Source of the DNA: Microcebus murinus
Lineage: Eukaryota > Chordata > Mammalia > Primates > Cheirogaleidae
Assembly (NCBI RefSeq): GCF_040939455.1
Contig: NC_134106.1
Span: 74,035,001 to 74,099,000 of the forward strand
Direction: 5' to 3'
Length of the DNA stretch: 64,000 nt
In this document: positions 1 to 12,030 of the stretch, in pieces
Layout of the letters: every line of letters starts with the position of its first letter
Numbering within the stretch: position 1 is the stretch's first letter
Program-made: the position numbers and the translations under genes
Notes under the pieces: generated by a model
What the model was told of the DNA's origin: nothing
Seen by the model: only the letters and a program-made list of their open reading frames with translations
Databases searched by the model: none

Positions 1-1092
1 CAGGAGAAAAAAAGCACCCCCCAGGGCTCTGAGACCACAGACTTGGGACCTTGATGAGTTTCTGACACTCTCTGCAGTGACAGGAGGAAGGAGTGGGCTG
101 TACAGGGTCCAGTATAGAACCCCACTGAGGCTCTGGGCAGCCTTCTTAGGGCACCCCGTCACACTGCCCATGAGTCCCATCTGTACCGGTTATAACTGTC
201 CTGGCTCAACGTGAATTGCTATGGCTGTCGGTAACCTGACTGTCCTCTCTGAGCTGCCAATTTGTCCTATAAAATGAGGGAGATCTCATTTCTCACTCTC
301 TGGAGTGCTTTCAAGCCATACAAAATCATGGAGAAGAGACAAACTGACAAAGGGAACCATCATCTCCTGGAACTATTACAGATCCTCGCAGGACACCTGA
401 GAGAATGAAGGAAGCTGATGAGGATGACAATAACCTCCAACCTGCATAAGTCATGTCATTTATAAGGTGCCATCACAGGTCACATCGTGTGCCTCCAAAG
501 GGCAAAGAACAGGTATTGTCACCACCATTCATCCCTATTTTACAGATGGGATACTGGGATTCAGAGAGGTGCTGTCCAAGGCCACAGATATCTACCCAGA
601 CCTGTCATGACTCTAGCCCTGCACTCACTCTGCCTCACTATAGCTGCTAAATATGCAAATGTGGAGAACAATATTTTTTACAGCATCCTCTGCTTCTGAA
701 TTATACAAGCAAACTTCTACCTTTATCTTTAGGGAAAAATTCATAGTAGAAAAGATTGAATAAACATTTTATAAAAACTTCTAAATGAAGAATTTAAATA
801 AGCCATCATGTCCAACTTCTACTCCCGATTCTAGTGAAACAGCTGTTTGCATTCTATCACATAACTATGTAACAAGAAGACTTCAGGAAGCCTCAGTCTC
901 CTTTAGGAGTGGCTGGTGAACCACAAAAACCCATCATGGGGAGGAGTAAATGTGTAAGCTACCAGGGCCAGTGAGTCTGAACAAAATTGGAAATGTTCCT
1001 GTGAGCCTTCAACCTAAGTAAACATCTAGAGCCCAGAAAGAAATGTTAGTGGGAAAAAGAGTATTTTGCATCAAGTCAAAAATCCCAGTGCA

Positions 1093-1417
1093 GGCCAGGT
1101 GCGGTGGCTCACGCCTGTAATCCTAGCTCTCTGGGAGGCCGAGGTGGGCGGATTGCTCGAGGTCAGGAATTCAAAACCAGCCTGAGCAAGAGTGAGACCC
1201 CGTCTCTACTATAAATAGAAAGAAATTAATTGGCCAACTAAAAATATATATACAAAAAATTAGCCGGGCATGGTGGTGCATGCCTGTAGTCCCAGCTACT
1301 TGGGAGGCTGAGGCAGGAGGATCACTTGAGCCCAGGAGTTTGAGGTTGCTGTGAGCTAGGCTGACACCATGGCACTCACTCTAGCAACAAAGTGAGACTC
1401 TGTCTCAAAAAAAAAAA
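1093..1417 (+). repeat. Alu SINE, strepsirrhine type, with target-site duplication
   Basis: It begins GGCCAGGTGCGGTGGCTCAC, has the lemur-type middle (AGAAAGAAATTAATTGGCCAAC) and ends in poly(A). The flanking repeat AATCCCAGTGCA occurs at 1081-1092 and 1418-1429, a clean target-site duplication marking L1-mediated insertion into TTL intron 2. Confidence 0.95.
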
Positions 1418-1634
1418 AATCCCAGTGCATTCTTACCTAAATGATCTGTTTGGTTACACACACATGTTCACTACTCATTATGAAAAGAATACCAGAGACC
1501 TACTACAGCCCTGATTTCAGGGGCCATACCCTGTGTTTCCCTACTGAAATGAAAAAAATAATAGCAATGACAACCACAACAATACTAATAATAAAGTGAA
1601 GGAGAGCTTTCAATTATACAGTAGGAACTACGAG

Positions 1635-1895
1635 ACAGGCATTATTCAAAGCCTTTTCATAAATTAATTCAATTAGTCCTCATAACAACACTGAAGTAGT
1701 TACTATTATCCCCATTTTACACAGAAGAAAATTAAGGCACAAATACTCCTTATGTACCAGGCCACTGTGCTATATGTACTTTACCTGTACCACTTTATTT
1801 AATCCTCATAGCCTTATGAGGGAGGTACTGAGGTTTAGAGAGTTGAGATTTGTAAAGGGAAGAGCTGGGGTTAAAATCCAAGCTTTTGACCCTAG
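1635..1895 (+). repeat. MIR-like SINE remnants (two adjacent)
   Basis: Both halves carry the MIR core style: TCCTCATAACAACACTGAAG with CCCCATTTTACA in the first, and CTTTATTTAATCCTCATAGCC with TATGAGGGAGGTACTG in the second. They are diverged and have no intact ends. Confidence 0.65.
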
Positions 1896-2707
1896 ATCTT
1901 AATCATTGTATAATATAGTCTCCTTCTATTTTATGATACTATTCTTGTGATACCTGGCCATAATCCAACTGCTCAGAGACCGGCAGTGGCGTGGGCACTG
2001 TTATACCCTGCCCAGATATCCTTTCTGAGGTTCCCCTCGCTGCTGTGCGAGATGGCTGCTAAAGGCTGTGCACACTCTTCTCCAGGGTCCAGCCTTTGCC
2101 CAGAAATGCCTGGGAAGCTAAGTCCTCTGCTTCTACCCACAGCCAAAGGCTGACTGATACTGGATGGAGCAGAAAAGCATGGTCCCCTTGCCTCAAGACG
2201 TGACGACTCTGAGGCGCCATTCACTCCGGTGCTCCATGGAGTCAAGCTGAGGCAAGACTTCAGCTGAAACCACCTCTTTGCATGGCTCTTCCCCTGCCCT
2301 GCCCCTCTCTGTTGCCCCTGCTCCGTGGCGGGTTGCTCTGGAGAAATCACTTGTTCTCCCAAGAAATCACTCACACAAGAAACCCTGCGCCAGGCTCTGC
2401 CTCCAGGGAGCCCCCCCTAAGAGACAGACAAGCTTTATCGAGCATGAGATAGCAATGACTTGGACTGCAATCCAAATCGCAATCCAATTTTTAACAGGAT
2501 GTACATAATGAAGCTCAGATCCTGTTAAAAATTGCTTCAATCAAAGCAGCTTAGGGGAAGCTTCAGAACTGGTATTTGTTGGCTTTTTAAATAAAAGTAT
2601 TTTTGTCCTTTAAACAACCCCACATTTTTGCTTAAATGCTTCATATATATATGTGTGTGTGTGTGTATATATATGAATTGAAAACACAGGTCTTCAAGAA
2701 CACTTAC

Positions 2708-2786
2708 TTCACTAAGGAAGCTTTGCGGCACAGTTTGTCAGCCCCCCTGTAGTAATTCACCAACTGCGCCAGCCCGGGCTCGTGAC
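2708..2786 (-). CDS. TTL: TTL coding exon 2
   Basis: The 79-nt exon is too short for ORF detection. The reverse strand shows acceptor TTCCTTCACAG before 2786, then GT CAC GAG CCC, reading (G)[17 protein letters not shown] and on to LCRKASLV plus AA. The donor GTAAGTG follows at 2707. Phase 1 in and phase 2 out agree with exon 1. The protein matches the conserved TTL N-terminal region directly after FGRLG. Confidence 0.93.
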
Positions 2787-5700
2787 CTGTGAAGGAAAGA
2801 GGAGGCTCAGAAGGGAAACAGGACAGGTGGGGAACGACAGGGTCAGCACCAGCTCGCAGGAGGGAGAACAGCTGTGCCACACCCAGCTTTTCTTTCTCTC
2901 ATTTCAGGGCTGGTTGTTAGAAACGAACAATTTCGTTTCTCTGTCCCCAGGGTCCCTCTTCTTCTCTGTACCCTGCTGGTAACTCTTGCCCACCCCTCCA
3001 TGGATATAATGATAGCACCATCGTAGGTCTGCCAAAGACCACTGCTACCTTTCTTGTTAAGGCAGAGGGCGCTGGGGGTATTTTCTATTTCACCTCTTCC
3101 TGAGGCATAGCACATTCCTCTCTTGGCTTAACGCTTATGGACTGGTGATCTCTGCACAGTGCGGCTACTTACTTTCATAGAGTCATGCTTTCCACATCCC
3201 CAACCTTGCTTCTACAGCCACCAAGGAAGGCAGCAGAACTATGATGCTGCTGGTCTCGAGCAAATCTACCTCTGCAAGCTTCTAGGAGAGCCACTAGGAG
3301 GTGAAGGAAGCTAGTGGAGAGGCCATGTCTACAAAACCAGAAGCTCTGAGAACTTTCTTCTGTGCATCATCCCACACGGAAACTCACTCTCAACAGTTCT
3401 TATTACATGTCCTCTTCTTTATAAAGTGAGAGTACTAAGGATACAATGAAAAACAAATTTTTATTTAAGATAAAAAAATGTTTTGTTTAAAATGCTAATG
3501 AAATGCATTGCATTTCCAGTAACAAAAATCAAAGTAAAACCAAACAGAGAGATTTTGAGATGAAGATTCCAGAGATAAGAATAATTCATCTGAGAATGGC
3601 ATACAGCCAAATCAAAAGTTTCAGGTAGGCATTAACCGGCCCTCACTATCTTCCCAGGGCAGACAGACCTGATTCACACTTTCTCATTCCCTGGGCACCA
3701 GCATTGCTGAGCTTTGAAATGGCTCTATAAGCCTTCTCCTTGGGTTTCCCCGCAATGCACTTTAAGTAAACAGTAAATATCCCTAACAGTGATGGCATAT
3801 AACCATTTTTCATTGTGGGATGCTGTTTTCTTTTATAAAACCCAGTTGTTCACTGATCATCTGCTGAATTTGTGGTTCCTATTTAGGATTCAGACCCTGT
3901 AGGTTTCTGCTTCTCATCCCTAGGCTTGAACACCACAGCAATGCCAATCACTCCTGCCTCTGCCCTGGGCATAGGCAATTTTTTGGTTTTGTTTTGTTTT
4001 GTTTTGCTTTTGAGACAGGGTCTCATTTTGCAGCCAGGGCTAAAGTACAGTGGCATCAGCATAGTTCACTGCAACCTCAAACTCCTGGGCTCAAGTGATT
4101 CTCTTGCTTCAGCCTCCCAAATAGCTGGAACTACAGGCAGATGACACCATACCCAGCTAATTTTTCTAGTTTTTGCAGAGACAGGGTCTCACTCCTGCTC
4201 AGGCTGGTCTCCAACTCCTGGCCTCAAGCGATCCTCCTGTCTTAGCCTCTTAGAGTTCTAGAATTACAGGTGTGAGCCACCATGCCCATCCTTTTTCTGT
4301 TTTTCATTTTAGGGTTCCACCTAAGCTTTTACAGGCAGGCACTGCCAAGTCCAAGTCCAAACAGGAAATTAAGTCAGTAATGGAAGAGGACAATGAAAGG
4401 AAGAAATAGCTGTTGTCAACTATAAGCAGTTTTTCCTCTTTCTTTCAGGGGGGTATTCTCTTTGCTGAGGGCTTCCTGAAACAGTTTAACAAAAGGGAAT
4501 CTCCAGGCACATTTCCTGCATTCTGAGATTTCTGGGGGTTCAAATCAGCCCTTCTATGGAGGCACCATTCTACATCATCAACTTGTATAACAGTGAAAAT
4601 TTGTTCCAGGTATATTCCAAAGGGAAAATCTCTGTAAGTTTATACCACAACATCCTTCATTACTCAAACTGTTATGGTTTTACACAGCTACAAGTGTAAA
4701 ATGCTCTGTGTAAGCTCACCAATGGCTAGTCAACTCCAAATGGCCTGTTTTCAGTCTTTGCCCATTCGACCTCTGACCACACCTATTACTAAAAACTGTT
4801 TCCTCTCCTGGACATAGAACATTGCTCTCCTTGAGTTCCCCTCCGAGGTAGAGATGACTCTTTCTCCAGTACCAGTTCTCCTCTTTTGTCCTTGGAAAAC
4901 AACTGGCCCCCACCCCTGATGAATTTTGGCAAGGAACATGGCTACTCAGATAGAGGCTGGAGGTCCCAGACCACTGTGCAGGGGGGGGGGGGGGGCATCA
5001 GACTATGCTCAGGTCAACGGCATGTGAGTTGAACCAATCTGGACAACTCCTGGATTACATCATTTACAAAGGAGGGCTGGTCCTCTCTTTTCTCCTGCCT
5101 TTCCTACCAGAGGTTATGTGGATACGGTGGTGCTTAGCCAGCTTCAACCGTATGAAGGAAGGCAACTTCCCCAGGGCGAGTAGAGCAGAGACGCAGGCAA
5201 ACCCAGCCTCATGTAAAACCTTTCTTCAATGTACAATTGTGAAAACACATTCTTTGGTGAAACTAAGGAAAGGTCTAAAATCAGACACCCTCCACCCTTC
5301 CCTGGGCTAAGATCCCTTCTGAAGCTGCTGTTTTGGGAATCCAGGGGTCTTTCCCAAATTCTCTGGCCGTTCACCTGAGCCTTCCGGTGGCAGAATCCTG
5401 AGGAGTCTCAACACCTACACTCCCGCACCCGCGCCAGGGCGGGAGGAATCCCCAATGCAGAAAAGCTGCACGGTGACTCCAGCCGGATGCCAGCCACCGG
5501 CTCTGCGGAGCCGCGCTCCGCTCTGCTCAGTCCCGCCCACCTGCCAGACTTGGGGGACGGTCGGGTCGGGGGAACTAGGATACGCGCGGCCTCAAGTCCC
5601 AGCCTCAGCGGCTGATGTGCCGATGTCCCCCCGGCTGCAGGGACCGGTCATTGTCAGGAGACAGCTGCGTCCCCGGGTGGCCGCACTGCGACTCCCGCTC

Positions 5701-6045
5701 CGAATCCGGAGACGAGAAGGCATTAACAACGACAGGTTTAGATCTTTCTGGATCTGTGTCTAATCTCCCTGAGAAACGAACGAGGGGAAGATTTATGACC
5801 TTAAAAACAAAGCGCTCGTTCCACCGGGCCGTGGGAGGAGCGGAGGGCCGCTCGGGGGCGGGGAGGCGGGAAATGGGGAAGGGCTCACCCAGTCTCCCGA
5901 AGGGCAGCCGGTTCCTCTCTCCCAGCATCAGGTTAAACCTGGGATTGTCTCGCCTCAGCCTCTTCCAGTGGCCGGTGGCGAGAAGCAGCCGGGAGACCTC
6001 GGCGTAGACACTGCTGTTCTCGTCGCGCACCACGAAGGTGTACAT
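2708..6045 (-). CDS. TTL: TTL, tubulin-tyrosine ligase, 5' part (coding exons 1 and 2; rest lies beyond base 1)
   Basis: TTL is the cytosolic ATP-dependent ligase that re-adds tyrosine to the C-terminus of detyrosinated alpha-tubulin. Two coding exons are visible: 5889-6045 (ATG at 6045) and 2708-2786. Spliced together they read in frame through [20 protein letters not shown] and [18 protein letters not shown], which I recognise as the conserved N-terminus of mammalian TTL. Only about 78 of roughly 377 residues are here; the ATP-grasp catalytic core must lie left of base 1. Intron 1 is 2787-5888. The gene starts inside a CpG island, as expected for a broadly expressed gene. I saw no frameshift or stop in either exon. 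The plus-strand gene to the right is transcribed away from it. Confidence 0.95.
3985..4291 (-). repeat. Old Alu (AluJ-like), antisense
   Basis: The plus strand shows a T-rich start, GAGACAGGGTCTC, then GCTCAAGTGATTCTC and GTGTGAGCCACCATGCCC at the right end. It is a diverged full dimer in TTL intron 1. Confidence 0.85.
4981..4995 (+). repeat. Homopolymer G15
   Basis: Fifteen uninterrupted G lie in TTL intron 1. On the transcribed (minus) strand the RNA would carry C15. Its length is likely variable and prone to sequencing error. Confidence 0.9.
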
Positions 6046-6480
6046 GGCGAAGGGCCGCGCGCCCGGGCCGCCCAGGCAGCCGCTGCAGGGACCAGCGGGC
6101 CGAGGCGCCTGCTCAGCCTGGACCCCGCCCGGGCGCCCGCGCTGCGCTCCGGCCGCGCCCCCGCGCCGGCTGGCCGCGCCTCTCGGGTCCCGGCGGCGCC
6201 GCGCCTGGGCGCCCGCGCGTCCGCCCGAGTGGAGAGCGCGGCCCGGACGCCCGCCCTCCCGCCGGCCCCGCCCCCGGCCCGTGATTCCGCGCGGCCCGGC
6301 CCCCCCTCGCCCGCAGAGGGCCTGTGGGCCCGGCGCGCCCCCTCCGCTCCCTGGGCCGGCTGCGGCCGCGGAGGGTTGGGGGCCGCGAGGCTGGGCGCGG
6401 CTTGCCGCCGCCCTGGGAATGCGCGGTGGAGAGCCGCAGCCCGGGCAGGTCCTCCGGAGCCCAGGGTCACAGCCCGGGGG
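5400..6480. promoter_or_regulatory. TTL: CpG island, promoter and 5' UTR region of TTL
   Basis: The sequence is very GC- and CpG-rich, especially 5820-6450, with GGGGCGGGG (5855-5863) and other Sp1-like GC boxes and no obvious TATA box. It covers TTL exon 1 and the sequence upstream of its ATG (6046 onward). This is the usual form of a housekeeping promoter. Transcription starts cannot be placed from sequence alone. CpG-island promoters are often bidirectional, so a divergent plus-strand transcript, possibly a 5' leader for the gene starting at 28120, is conceivable but not shown. Confidence 0.85.
5889..6045 (-). CDS. TTL: TTL coding exon 1 (residues 1-52 plus 1 nt)
   Basis: The reverse strand reads ATG at 6045-6043 in the context CTTCGCCATGT, then 52 codons ending in RLPFGRL plus one G. 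A GT donor (GGTGAGCC) follows at 5888-5887. The exon is GC-rich and sits in the CpG island. A longer upstream open frame exists only because the CpG island is free of stops; the recognised TTL N-terminus begins at this ATG. One base carries over, so the next exon completes a glycine codon. Confidence 0.95.
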
Positions 6481-6499
6481 TGGTGCGGGTGGGAGATCC

Positions 6500-7807
6500 T
6501 TTTTACAGGGCTTGCTCTGGGTCTTCCTTGTTACCAAAGCACGTTTTATGGATAGAAACAAAAAGTTCTAAAGCCCAATCCTGTGTCCAAGGGAATATGT
6601 GCTTCCCTTCTTCTTTGCTTAACGACAACTGAGAACTCGGAGCAGCTGTTGGTTTTGTTTAGGTCGAGTGCTCCCTTCGTCTGCTGAGACCTCCTGGGTG
6701 GCACACGTCTGGGTTTTGGGGGGTTGACTTTAGACTCCGTTGGTGGAAACAGTCCACAGAGGCCCCGGAGAGCCCTGGACTCTGCTCCCAGTCTTGCCAT
6801 TTACTAGCGTTACTCGCTTTCCCTTCTCCCGACCTTGATTTCCCCTTCTGAGTGGCGGGGAGAGTTTCTTTAAAGTCTCTTAGGTTCTGACAGCCCACTC
6901 TAACTTCCTTTTAGAAAACCATTTTTAGTGCATTCGAAGGACAGAAAGAGGACAACGACTATCAGATTCCCGCAAACTTCCTACATTCCCTCAAAGTATC
7001 CACATCAGCCATGTGCTTTTAGTGAAAGAACACTCTGGGACTTCTCCCCATCCTGTTCCTCCTGTGTCCATGGTATCTACGGATCATACTGTAGAAGCGC
7101 CCTCCTCCCTCCCGTCTTTGCCCAGATTGCGTGTGGCAGGCAGGCACTGGCGGATTTGCGCACCGCCTCCATCTGTAGGCATTCGCTGGCTGTGGGGAGC
7201 TTGCTCAGAGCAAAACTGGAGCAGGCCCAGAAGTGCAAGGTGCTTACATTCCCTCCCAAGTGCTCTCCATCCTTGACTGATAAGAGTTGGCCTCTAACGC
7301 CCTGGCCCCCTCAACCCTCAGGTGAATCTGCAGGAAGGCGTGTATCCCAGGCGGTACTTCAGCGGTTCTCCGTAGGATAATGGAGCTGCAGTTGTCCCCA
7401 ACTGTAGCTTGCTCTTCAGTGCACCTCTGTGGGCTTCCTTCCGTTTCCTGACTCACTATGCCACTACTGTACTAATGTTTCTTGGGGTCACCTCCCAAAT
7501 AAATTACCGTATTTGCTTTTTGCCATCAAGTCCTTGTCCCAGGGCCACCTTTGGGAAACTCCTGCCCAGACACTGCTGCCCTTCATAGCCGATCATCTCG
7601 GAAGTGGCATCTGCTCCAACGGGCCCCATTCATTCCTCTCCACCCACTCCTCCTGCGCCGCAGTTGGTTTCTCTCTGACACTCCACAGCCATGGCTCTCC
7701 TTAGGAACACCGGTGGCCTCTGAATTTCCAGATCCAGGGGTTACCTTTTTCCGTTTTCTCACTTTTTGTAATGAGCACCATTTTTGTTTGTTTTAGTTTT
7801 TGTATAG
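6500..7807. other. Non-coding stretch upstream of TTL, nothing recognised
   Basis: Mixed-composition, apparently unique DNA flanks the CpG island. Short open frames occur on both strands but none looks like a known protein or has convincing splice partners. Confidence 0.5.
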
Positions 7808-8095
7808 CAGTGGTCTCCAACCTTTTTGGCACCTGGGATGGGTTTCACCTAAGCCAATTTTTTCACAGATGGGGCAGTGGAGGGAGGGGGATGGTTTCAG
7901 GATGATTCAAGTGCATTACATTTATTGTGCACTTTATTTCTATTATTATTACATTGTAATATATAATGAAATGATTATACAACTCACCATAATGCAGACT
8001 CTAACGGCACCGCTGATCTGACAGGAGGGGAGCGCCGGTCCCTGTGATCATGGGGAGAGGCTGTAAATACAGATGCAGCTTCGCTAGCTAGCTAG
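7808..8095. mobile_element. MER1-like hAT-Charlie DNA transposon remnant
   Basis: It starts CAGTGGTCTCCAACCTTTTTGGCACC, which resembles a hAT-Charlie terminal repeat. It continues with the family-typical ATTACATTTATTGTGCACTTTATTTC and a CTGATCTGACAGGAGG segment with TGTAAATACAGATGCAGCTTCG. The expected far terminal repeat is not seen, so the right end is lost or replaced. The family call is from memory. Confidence 0.7.
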
Positions 8096-8345
8096 GATGG
8101 CCAGACCCGACAGGGGGAGCCGATCTTGTTGGTGTCACCTTTGGGATAGTAGCTGTCACGATGGGGCAGGTGAGAAGGGCTGCTGGTTTTCTTTACCGCT
8201 CTGCGAGGAAATGCATGGGTTGTGCAGATAGCCACGCCCATCACTAGGTCTCATTTTCGGGGTAGGGCTTATACTGCGCAAATGCTTAGAAATCCTGCTA
8301 GGGCTTATTTTATGGGTAGGTCTTACTTTCAGGGAAACACGGTGG
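8096..8345. mobile_element. Possible MITE-like DNA transposon fragment
   Basis: The segment ends in repeated motifs of the type GGGCTTATTTT and GGTAGGTCTTACTTTC, followed by AGGGAAACACGG. I associate this terminal style with non-autonomous DNA transposons in strepsirrhines, but I cannot assign a family. A TTAA or 8-bp duplication was not identified. Confidence 0.35.
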
Positions 8346-8389
8346 TAAAGCCTACAGAATCTCTAAATAATTTGCATGAATAACTACAT

Positions 8390-9620
8390 ATAGCAAAGTC
8401 ACTAGATACAAGGTAAATATACAGATATAAATTTTATTTCTATATGTAAACAACCAAGAAACAGAAAATGAAATTTTAAAAGATATAGGCCGGGCGCGGT
8501 GGCTCACGCCTGTAATCTGGGAGGCTGAGGCTGGCAGATTGCTCGAGGTCAGGAGTTCAAAACCAGTCTGAGCAAGAGTGAGACCCGTCTCTACTATAAT
8601 AGAAAGAAATTAATTGGCCAACTAATATATATAGAAAAAATTAGCCGGGCATAGTGGTACATGCCTGTAGTCCCAGCTACTCAGGAGGCTGAGGCAGCAG
8701 GATCACTTGAGCCCAGGAGTTTGAGGTTGCTGTGAGCTAGGCTGATGCCAGGGCACTCACTCTAGCCTGGGCAACAAAGTGAGATTCTGTCTCAAAAAAA
8801 AATTGTTTTTAAAGATATAATTTATAATAGCATCAATACGTGTCAAATAATTATTTAATAGGACTCTCTAATGTAAGCTGTGCAAGATCTCTATACTGAA
8901 AACTACAAGATGTAATTGAGAGAAATTTTAAATGCAAAAAATAAATGAAAGAATATACCATGTTCATGATCCAAAGACTCAAAATCATTAAGGTGTCAAA
9001 TTGATCTATAGGTTCAATACAATCCCAGAAAAAATCCCTACAGAGCATTTGTGGAAATTGACAAGGCAATTATAAAATGTATAAGAAATGCAAAGGACCA
9101 AGCATAGCAAAGGTGATCTTGAAGAAAAAAAATGGAGGACTATCAGATATCAAGACCTATCCAGAAAAGTTACAGTATTTAGGTACAAAGCTATAGTAAT
9201 TAAGGAAGTGTGGTTTTGGCATAAGAGGAGACAAATTAACCAATGTAACAAATAGACCAATGTAACCTACACATATATGGTCACTTGGTTTATAACAAAG
9301 GTGACCTTGCAGATCAATGAAGGCAAGAAAGGACTTTCTAATAAATGGGGCTGGGTCAATGGATATCTAAATGGACAATAAAGTTAATCTTGACCCCCCC
9401 AATCTTGACCATTTGTATATATGCTATATACAAAAAATAGTTGTAGATACATTATGATCTAATACATCTAAATTTGAAAGGTAAAATAATAAAGTTCTAG
9501 AGGAAAACAGGAAATAATCTTTATGATCTTGTACTAGGTAAAGATTTCTTATAGAGGACACAAAAATCTCTATGAATAAAGGAAAAAAATGCCTGAATTG
9601 GCAACCTTAAAATTAATCTT
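8390..9620 (+). repeat. L1 ORF2 fragment, sense, interrupted by an Alu
   Basis: The left part (ACTAGATACAAGGTAAATAT) and the right part (ATTGATCTATAGGTTCAATA, CCAGAAAAAATCCCTAC, GGCATAAGAGGAGACA) follow the 3' half of L1 ORF2 in order. Many stops and indels show a dead, old copy. An Alu splits it at 8488-8803. Confidence 0.8.
8488..8803 (+). repeat. Alu SINE, strepsirrhine type
   Basis: It begins GGCCGGGCGCGGTGGCTCAC, has a short deletion after TGTAATC, and carries the lemur-type AAATTAATTGGCCAACTAAT middle. It lies inside an L1, with AAAGATATA-like sequence on both sides as the probable target duplication. Confidence 0.92.
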
Positions 9621-10375
9621 TCCAAAGCACAGCATTCATCCCATCGTTCCATACACCAAACACTGCAAAGGCTCATTGAAGCCAGAGTCCTGTTTCAAAT
9701 TTATGGCCTTTCATTAAGCCTTTCCATTGTATCTTTCCTGTTGCATTTACCACATTCCCTCAGCCAAAGTCTCTGAAGTGCCCTGATCATCACCAAGATC
9801 AAATTACCACATGTCAGATGGAGTTTTAATGTTGAGTGTGCATTAACCCCTTCCAAAATTGATGAACCATGTACTAGATGGACTGTTAAATCTCTATTCA
9901 TCAAAACCTTTGATTAGAGGGCATTTTCTATGTCATAATCACGCTGAATAAAATGAGATTTACTCTTCCCTCAGCCTGACACTTGCTCTTAAGCACTTTG
10001 GAGACAGGACTGCCTCACCCTTCAGTGGAACCTTTTGAACCCCACCTCGAGGAAGAGGTGGGGTTCACTCACACTCTTCTATCCCCAGAGAACCTGTATG
10101 TACTAACTTCATGGTGCTAGGTTTGGTTCACATTGTTACCTTACTTACTCATAAGGTCAAGGACCACATTGTTTCAGCTCTACCTTTTAGCATCTCGCAT
10201 AGAGCCTATGCCATGGAAGTTACTTAATAAAGATCTTGTAAAGGAGAGAAAGAAAAAGTCCCGATTATAAACAAGATGAATTATAAGATGAATTTTTACA
10301 ATTAGGAAGTTAAACAAGGAAAGGACAAGCTCTCACAAAAGGAAGAGTTTAATTAAAAATTTAATTATCTTTCTA
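9621..10375. other. Intergenic stretch, nothing recognised
   Basis: No gene, RNA gene or clear repeat was recognised. Open frames are short and lack protein-like features. Confidence 0.4.
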
Positions 10376-10664
10376 GGTTAGGCGCAGTGGCTCATGCCTG
10401 TAATCCCAGCACCTCGGCAGGCCGAGGCAGGAGGATTGCTTGAGACCAGCCTGGGCAACATAGCAAGACCCCAGCTCTAAAATAATAATAATAATAATAA
10501 ATTAGCTGGGGATGGTGGTGAGAGACTGTAGTCCTAGCTACTCCAGAGGCTGAGACAGGAGGATTGCTTGAGTTCAGGCATTTGCAATTGCAGTGGGCTA
10601 TGATTGCACCACTGCACTCTAGCCTGGGTGATAGAGCAAGACTCTGTCTCTAAAAAAAAAAAAA
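10376..10664 (+). repeat. Alu SINE (older type)
   Basis: It has GGCGCAGTGGCTCATGCCTG at the left, an (AAT)n expansion replacing the middle A-rich linker near 10483-10501, and poly(A) at 10652-10663. It lacks the lemur-type middle. Confidence 0.88.
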
Positions 10665-11239
10665 TGCTGTTTCCATTTTTCTTTGACAGGTTGATTTCAG
10701 CAAACTCCCCTTGTATAACACATTGTATAAACATTTACAGACAATGGTTGTCTTTTTAATATGAGCTCTCCTTGTCCAGTTTGTATATCCCAGCACTGCC
10801 TATTTTTCCACAAGGGTAGACTTGGGTGAAGTATTCAGGAAGAGACAGAGTCAGGTTATCAATGGTGTGTGGGATAAGTACAAGGGATATGGACATCCCA
10901 GAAGAAGAATGGGGGAGCCCCTCACCCCTCCATAAATACCCCACTTGCACCTCTCCCAAGTTCTTAGCTCCTCTGGGTGCAGTAGACTGAGTTCAAGCAA
11001 CTTATCCCTTTCTTTGTTCTCCTAACATTTAAAATTCCCCAGAGAGGCTGGGCCCTGAAGCCCAGTGTTCCAGCCATAGAGAGGGGCTTTGAGTTCCAGA
11101 ACCAGTCCCTGGTTTTTAGGATGGTGTCATTAGAAATCATGAAGCCTGAGGTTTTCATGGGGATGATGGAGCTTGGAGTCACTTTGGAAAGTGACTGTGC
11201 CTGGGCTTGGGACTCTGCACAGGCTGTGCAACAGAGACA

Positions 11240-11440
11240 AAGACTCTGGGGCTAGCCAGAGCCAGATCATCCCAGAACTGCAGTTACCGTCTGTGTGGCT
11301 CAAGGCAGGTGAAGTTACCTGACCTCTCTGGGCCTCAAATTCTATCTTTGAAGAATGGAATAATAATAGACAACTGTGAGGATTAAATGACATGTAAAAT
11401 GCTTAGCACATGCCTGGCATATAATAAACTCTCCATATAT
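11240..11440 (+). repeat. MIR SINE remnant
   Basis: The order of TTACCTGACCTCTCTGGGCC, GAGGATTAAATGACATGTAA and GCTTAGCACATGCCTGGCAT is that of a MIR. Confidence 0.7.
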
Positions 11441-12030
11441 GGGAAGTTACCAAGTTTAGATGCTGCACTTATATAATAGGCTAAAAATGATATTTCTGTT
11501 AGGAGAAAAGCAGAGTCTGTAGGCTGGGGATATCCCTGTTCGTGAATGCGAACGTTTTCATTTTCTATTCAAAAGGAGCCACCTCCACGAACATAGCTAA
11601 GTTCATAAAATTCAACTTTCCGCATCATTTAACATGCTCTCTCACCTACCCCACACCACCCAGGGCTCCATTGCAAGTCCTGGTACTGTCCTTTTAAGGC
11701 AGCGAGGCCAGCTCTGCACAGGGCAGCTCCCTCCCCATCACATTGCTCCTGGACCCACTGGGCTGAGTGTTCCAGTCATGGCCCATGAGCACAAACGAGG
11801 AGGACCCTTACTTCCAACTACAGACAGGGTCATACAGAGCAATGGGAATGGGACTAGTAGAGCTTGGGACGGTGTGTCTCAATTATCTGTGGAACAGAAG
11901 GATTGGAGGCAGCTACAAAGTTTATCAATGGTTGGTAATGCAAGGACTGGGTTGTTTCACTGTATTTTATGTTGAGACTCACACCAAGATGTCTCTGCTG
12001 CTTCATATATTATATACAGTATGTTAAGAG

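Larger units (their letters stand above)
1..2707 (-). other. TTL: TTL intron 2 (partial)
   Basis: No further TTL exon is recognisable here on the minus strand. Contents are MIR-like pieces (about 470-630, 1635-1745 and 1755-1895), one plus-strand Alu (1093-1417), a (TG)/(TA) simple repeat near 2641-2675, and otherwise unique sequence. Short open frames in it have no recognisable protein content. Confidence 0.7.

Noticed and set aside
5605..6561. 318-codon minus-strand open frame covering TTL exon 1
   Set aside because: Only the part from the ATG at 6045 is TTL. The upstream extension is GC-rich low-complexity CpG-island sequence, and the end runs past the donor into the intron.
5968..6571. 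Long plus-strand open frames in the CpG island (195 and 177 codons)
   Set aside because: Pro/Ala/Arg/Gly-rich shadow frames caused by few stops in CpG-rich DNA; no domain and no splice partner.
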